Positions 61,116 through 64,000 of a stretch of 64,000 nt of DNA are shown here, one piece after another. This stretch comes from Mytilus californianus (lineage: Eukaryota > Mollusca > Bivalvia > Mytilida > Mytilidae): positions 112,930,771-112,994,770 of the forward strand of contig NW_026262581.1 of NCBI RefSeq assembly GCF_021869535.1, in the 5' to 3' direction. A program made the translations under genes and the position numbers. The notes under the pieces were generated by a model. That model saw nothing but the letters and a program-made list of their open reading frames with translations, had not been told where the DNA came from and searched no databases. Within the stretch, counting starts at the first letter, position 1; the number at the start of each line of letters is the position of its first letter.

Positions 61116-61690
61116 ATTAGCGGGATAAATTTAACTGCTAGACAAAATACTTGTAAATCCAAAACTGAACTTAAACATAGAATAGGGGTTTTGGAAAGAT
61201 TCCTATGTACTAAAAAATTCATATGATGTCGATTGCTTCTTTAAAAGTTATATGAAATGTGTTTCTTGAAATTATGATGTTAATTGAATTATTGAACATA
61301 TGCATCTATATATATTAAACTAAGTCCTCAATGAACGATTTTTAACATTTATTACGGATCCAAAGCTTATATTGGACAAAAAAATGTTACATTATGTGAA
61401 ATGTTTGCTTGCTTATTATCGTTCGGTTTTTATTTACCTTTTCTTTCTAAACGGATTTTTCCTCGCACTTGCGCTGTGCGTCGAAGTAGTTAAGGTTACT
61501 ACATACGGAAAAGCTATCGGTGAGTTCCGGAAGAAAATAAATCAAAAGCAGTACATTTCTGATTTTGTTATGATAAAGGAATTTCTTTTAAAGAAAGTTC
61601 ATGTACACGTGTTTTATAGTAAAACTTAGCCGTTCAAATAAAAAAAACCATGACTTTAAGCATATGCTATACAAAATTCCTTATTTTATT
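61116..61690. other. Between SRCR gene end and DIRS element, nothing recognised
   Basis: AT-rich. The 85-codon frame at 61372-61629 has no family signature, though it includes a hydrophobic stretch (VFIYLFFLNGFFLALALCV). I cannot support a gene here. Confidence 0.4.
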
Positions 61691-61715
61691 ATATACTTTA
61701 TGAAATTTGATCTGA

Positions 61716-62590
61716 TTATCTAATATACAATTTGAATGCATCAGATTTGCATCTACCTAATGTTCTTATAGTTTCGTTTGACAATCCTTTAGTACTTGCA
61801 TCGGTAGCAAAGCCTATTCTGAAACTATGAGGTTTGTAATATGTTCTGCTGAGCCCACAAAAGTTCAAAGCACCATTCAATGCATGTTGGAATAATTGTC
61901 TACAAACAGCTTCCCCACTGGAGTTGAGAAATAGTGGACCTCCTTTGTTTGTTCTCAAAGTTAAGTAACTTGTAAGTGCCATTACTGCACAACTATTGTC
62001 ATTTTTATTCTTAGCTATTTCTAAATGGAATTGTTTTCCATTAGAATGTTTGAAGTCCATAAAATTTATAACTAATGTTTCGTGTAACACGACAGCTTGA
62101 CTTAAACTAATTACATGATTATAATTTTTGTTGTTGACTGTCATCTCCCCAGTTCTTAAAAGAGCATGATATGCGAGGGTGAACATTGCTTTGAATAAAA
62201 TTTGATCATATCTATTAGATATTGTATGTTTTAATGCATTTACTAATTGATTCAAAATCGTACTTGTGATTGGAATTCTCATATCTTGATTTTTCCCTTA
62301 TGCACTGATTTCAGTACCTTATCAATAATAAATGAGTCAGTTGGGTCAGACCAATTATTAATTTTGTGTGTAAAACCTATTGCTGATATGTATGTTGAGA
62401 TAGAACTTGGTGCAAGATCTTTGTTTTTCAAATGTGCTATAAATAATATGAGATCTGAACTAGTAAGTGGTAACTGAAATCTAATGCCATATTCTTCAGC
62501 AAAACTCTTATAGTGGAAAAGTGCTCTTTTATAAGTTTTTTGTCAGGCGTCAGATAAGATGTTGTTAAAAATTTGATTTAAGGGTTTCTG
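61716..62590 (-). pseudogene. DIRS tyrosine recombinase
   Basis: The main open part (61716-62282) includes the box A-like ALLRTGEMTV with its Arg, and the box B-like HSFRIGFATDASTKGLS with the H-x-x-R pair. It ends GRCKSDAFKLYIR with the candidate nucleophile Tyr. A one-base shift near 62283 separates it from the N-terminal part (KTYKRALFHYKSFAEEYG, LILFIAHLKNKDLAPSSI), which has a TGA near 62543. The recombinase would have joined the circular DNA intermediate to the target. Confidence 0.8.
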
Positions 62591-63230
62591 CAGCTTAACA
62601 AATCTGGTAGATTGGGAACTGGTTTGAGAACAGTGTCTGCCCATGGTGCTAACTGATGAAATTTCTGTTCCTGTTGACGAGAAAGTGCATCTGCCAATAC
62701 ATTTTTTGAACCATATATGTGTTTTGCCTTAAAGTTCACATTCAGTGTAGAACTAGTCTCCTTATTAGGAACATAATCAACGCATCTTTTGATGTTTGTT
62801 TGTTAATTATAGACACTAAACCTATATTGTCTGTATGAAAATTTATGCACTGGTTTTGGAATTGGTAGCCCTATATTTCAACTGCCAAGACTATGGGATA
62901 AAGCTCTAAAAATGCAATATTTTGATTTTTCAATTTTGTGTCCCATTTGCCTGAGAACCACTGTGAACCAAACAAAGCACCATAACCGTATGTACCAGAG
63001 GAATCTGTAAACAGATGTAACTGATCAGACGTTAACCAACGGTCTGATAATATCAATTACTTCCCATTAAAATTCTTCAAAAAATTTTGCCATGTATTTA
63101 GATCTTGCCTAACTGATTTTGTCATACGTATTCTATGAAAGGATTTTTTGACTCCAATTGTTAAGTCTATTAGACTTCTCAGAAATGCCCTTCCTGGTAT
63201 GACAACTGCACAATGATCAATGTAATTTTT
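62591..63230 (-). pseudogene. DIRS RNase H and reverse transcriptase tail
   Basis: Pieces in order: YIDHCAVVIPGRAFLRSLIDL, DLNTWQNFLKNFNGK, LHLFTDSSGTYGYGALFG with the first catalytic Asp, IAFLELYPIVLAVE with the Glu, then FHTDNIGLVSIINKQTSKD and KNVLADALSRQQ. Stops at 63057-63059 and after VLAVE break the frame. The sequence otherwise tracks DIRS RNase H closely. Confidence 0.75.
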
Positions 63231-63541
63231 AGGCCCCACCAACGATAGAAGAGGGGCATTATGTTTTTCGGTCTGTGCGTCCGTCCGTTCCTCCGTCGGT
63301 TCGTCCGTCTGTCCCGCTTCACGTTAAAGTTTTTGGTCAAGTCAGGTTAAAGTTTTTGGTCAAGGTAGTTTTTGCTGAAGTTGAAGTCCAATCAACTTGA
63401 AACTGAGTACACATGTTCCCTATGATCTTTCTAATTTTAATGCCAAATTAGAGTTTTGACCCCAATTTCACGGTCCACTGAACATAGAAAATGATAGTGC
63501 GAGTGGGGCATCCGTGTACTATGGATACATTCTTGTTTCTT
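63231..63541. mobile_element. Short interspersed element inside DIRS
   Basis: It begins AGGCCCCACCAACGATAG and ends near GGGGCATCCGTGTACTATGG, and contains a GTCCGTCCGTTCCTCCGTCGG microsatellite-like run. The DIRS coding sequence resumes on both sides, with a short run of A/T bases at each junction. It has no coding capacity. It is probably a MITE or SINE; its class is unresolved. Confidence 0.6.
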
Positions 63542-64000
63542 TTTGTAACACTACGTTTATCAGATCGTGACATTTCGAGAGCTTATCGATAGGAAGTTTA
63601 ACTTCCATCAACCTAGTGTCTATTTCGTAAGCAACAAAACTCCTGACCTGCGATGGCTGGAATGTTTTTCCTTTGAAATTGGTATACCCATATCATTGCA
63701 AATCGCAAGAAAACGTTCTAATTTTTTCTTACATCCATCTTCAGTTTTGACAACTATCATGAAGTCATCTAAAATATGTATAATGTTTGAAATCAGTATT
63801 TTATTTTTGGCAATCCATTCAAGTGCTGTGCTAAAATTCTCAAAAATTTGACAACTGGAACTACAACCCATTTGCAAATTTTTATCGTAATAGTATTTCC
63901 CATCCCACATGAAAGCAAACAGGTTGTATTGCGATTCTTTTATGTTTATGATTCTAAATGCACTGGACATGTCGGTTTTTGCACAAAAACTTTTTCTTCC
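63542..64000 (-). pseudogene. DIRS reverse transcriptase, partial
   Basis: Starting at about 63970 on the minus strand: MSSAFRIINI, YNLFAFMWDGKYYYDKN, LQMGCSSSCQIFENFSTAL, HILDDFMIVV with the catalytic Asp pair, and MGIPISKEK. A one-base shift near 63630-63640 moves the continuation (EIDTRLMEVKLPIDKL) into another frame, which runs up to the nested element. The N-terminal part is beyond the window. Confidence 0.8.

Larger units (their letters stand above)
61690..64000 (-). mobile_element. DIRS-type retroelement, minus strand, broken and cut by window edge
   Basis: On the minus strand, from the window end inward, the order is reverse transcriptase, RNase H, tyrosine recombinase. This is the diagnostic layout of DIRS-group elements, which integrate by recombinase rather than by integrase or endonuclease. 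The coding region has several stops and shifts, and a 311 bp repeat sits inside it (63231-63541). The 5' part is outside the window, and I did not identify the terminal repeats. Confidence 0.8.

Overview
The window is AT-rich metazoan genomic DNA, most likely from a mollusc and plausibly a mussel-like bivalve. That is inferred from intron-split SRCR exons with GT-AG borders, a Naiad-type Penelope-like element, DIRS and Tx1/L1-like LINE debris, a SINE with a CAATCAATC-like tail, and CCGTCTGT microsatellites. There are no bacterial operons, ribosome binding sites or CRISPR arrays. No species can be proven by eye.

Positions 1-46970 carry a tandem array on the + strand with a period of about 3.01 kb. 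Each period holds three single-exon SRCR domains, called here A (315 nt), B (315 nt) and C (309 nt). I count 30 intact exons: 10 A, 9 B, 1 A/B hybrid and 10 C. Every exon starts and ends in phase 1, so any number can be joined in frame. Introns are almost as well conserved as exons, which points to recent amplification and homogenisation. Three large insertions interrupt the array: a 6.2 kb LINE (4270-10454, with a second partial copy at 1-1240 that was duplicated together with its SRCR unit), a 3.3 kb Naiad (17087-20419) and a 6.2 kb terminal-inverted-repeat element (28073-34318).

The same reading phase continues past the array. A 402-codon Ser/Thr-rich exon with a 22-residue tandem repeat (55664-56869) and a short last exon ending in a hydrophobic tail (60630-60712) both fit phase 1, and an AATAAA lies at 61110. 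The simplest reading is one very large gene. Its 5' end is outside the window. It would encode a secreted-side protein with at least 30 SRCR domains, a mucin-like stalk and a membrane or GPI-type anchor. An in-frame TAG in the stalk exon (55762-55764) clouds whether this allele is full length.

Positions 47000-55660 and 56870-60630 behave as long introns filled with retroelement debris: at least four Penelope-like fragments, a decayed LINE on the minus strand, and a 1.2 kb inverted-repeat element containing a well-formed hammerhead ribozyme motif (51485-51528). From 61690 to the window end lies a broken DIRS-type element on the minus strand (reverse transcriptase, RNase H, tyrosine recombinase), itself split by a small repeat.

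The most interesting signals are: the giant phase-locked SRCR-mucin gene; the in-frame A/B hybrid exon and exon-confined conversion in the array; a single in-frame UGA in the otherwise open Naiad reading frame, possibly selenocysteine; and the hammerhead motif inside a TIR-like element.
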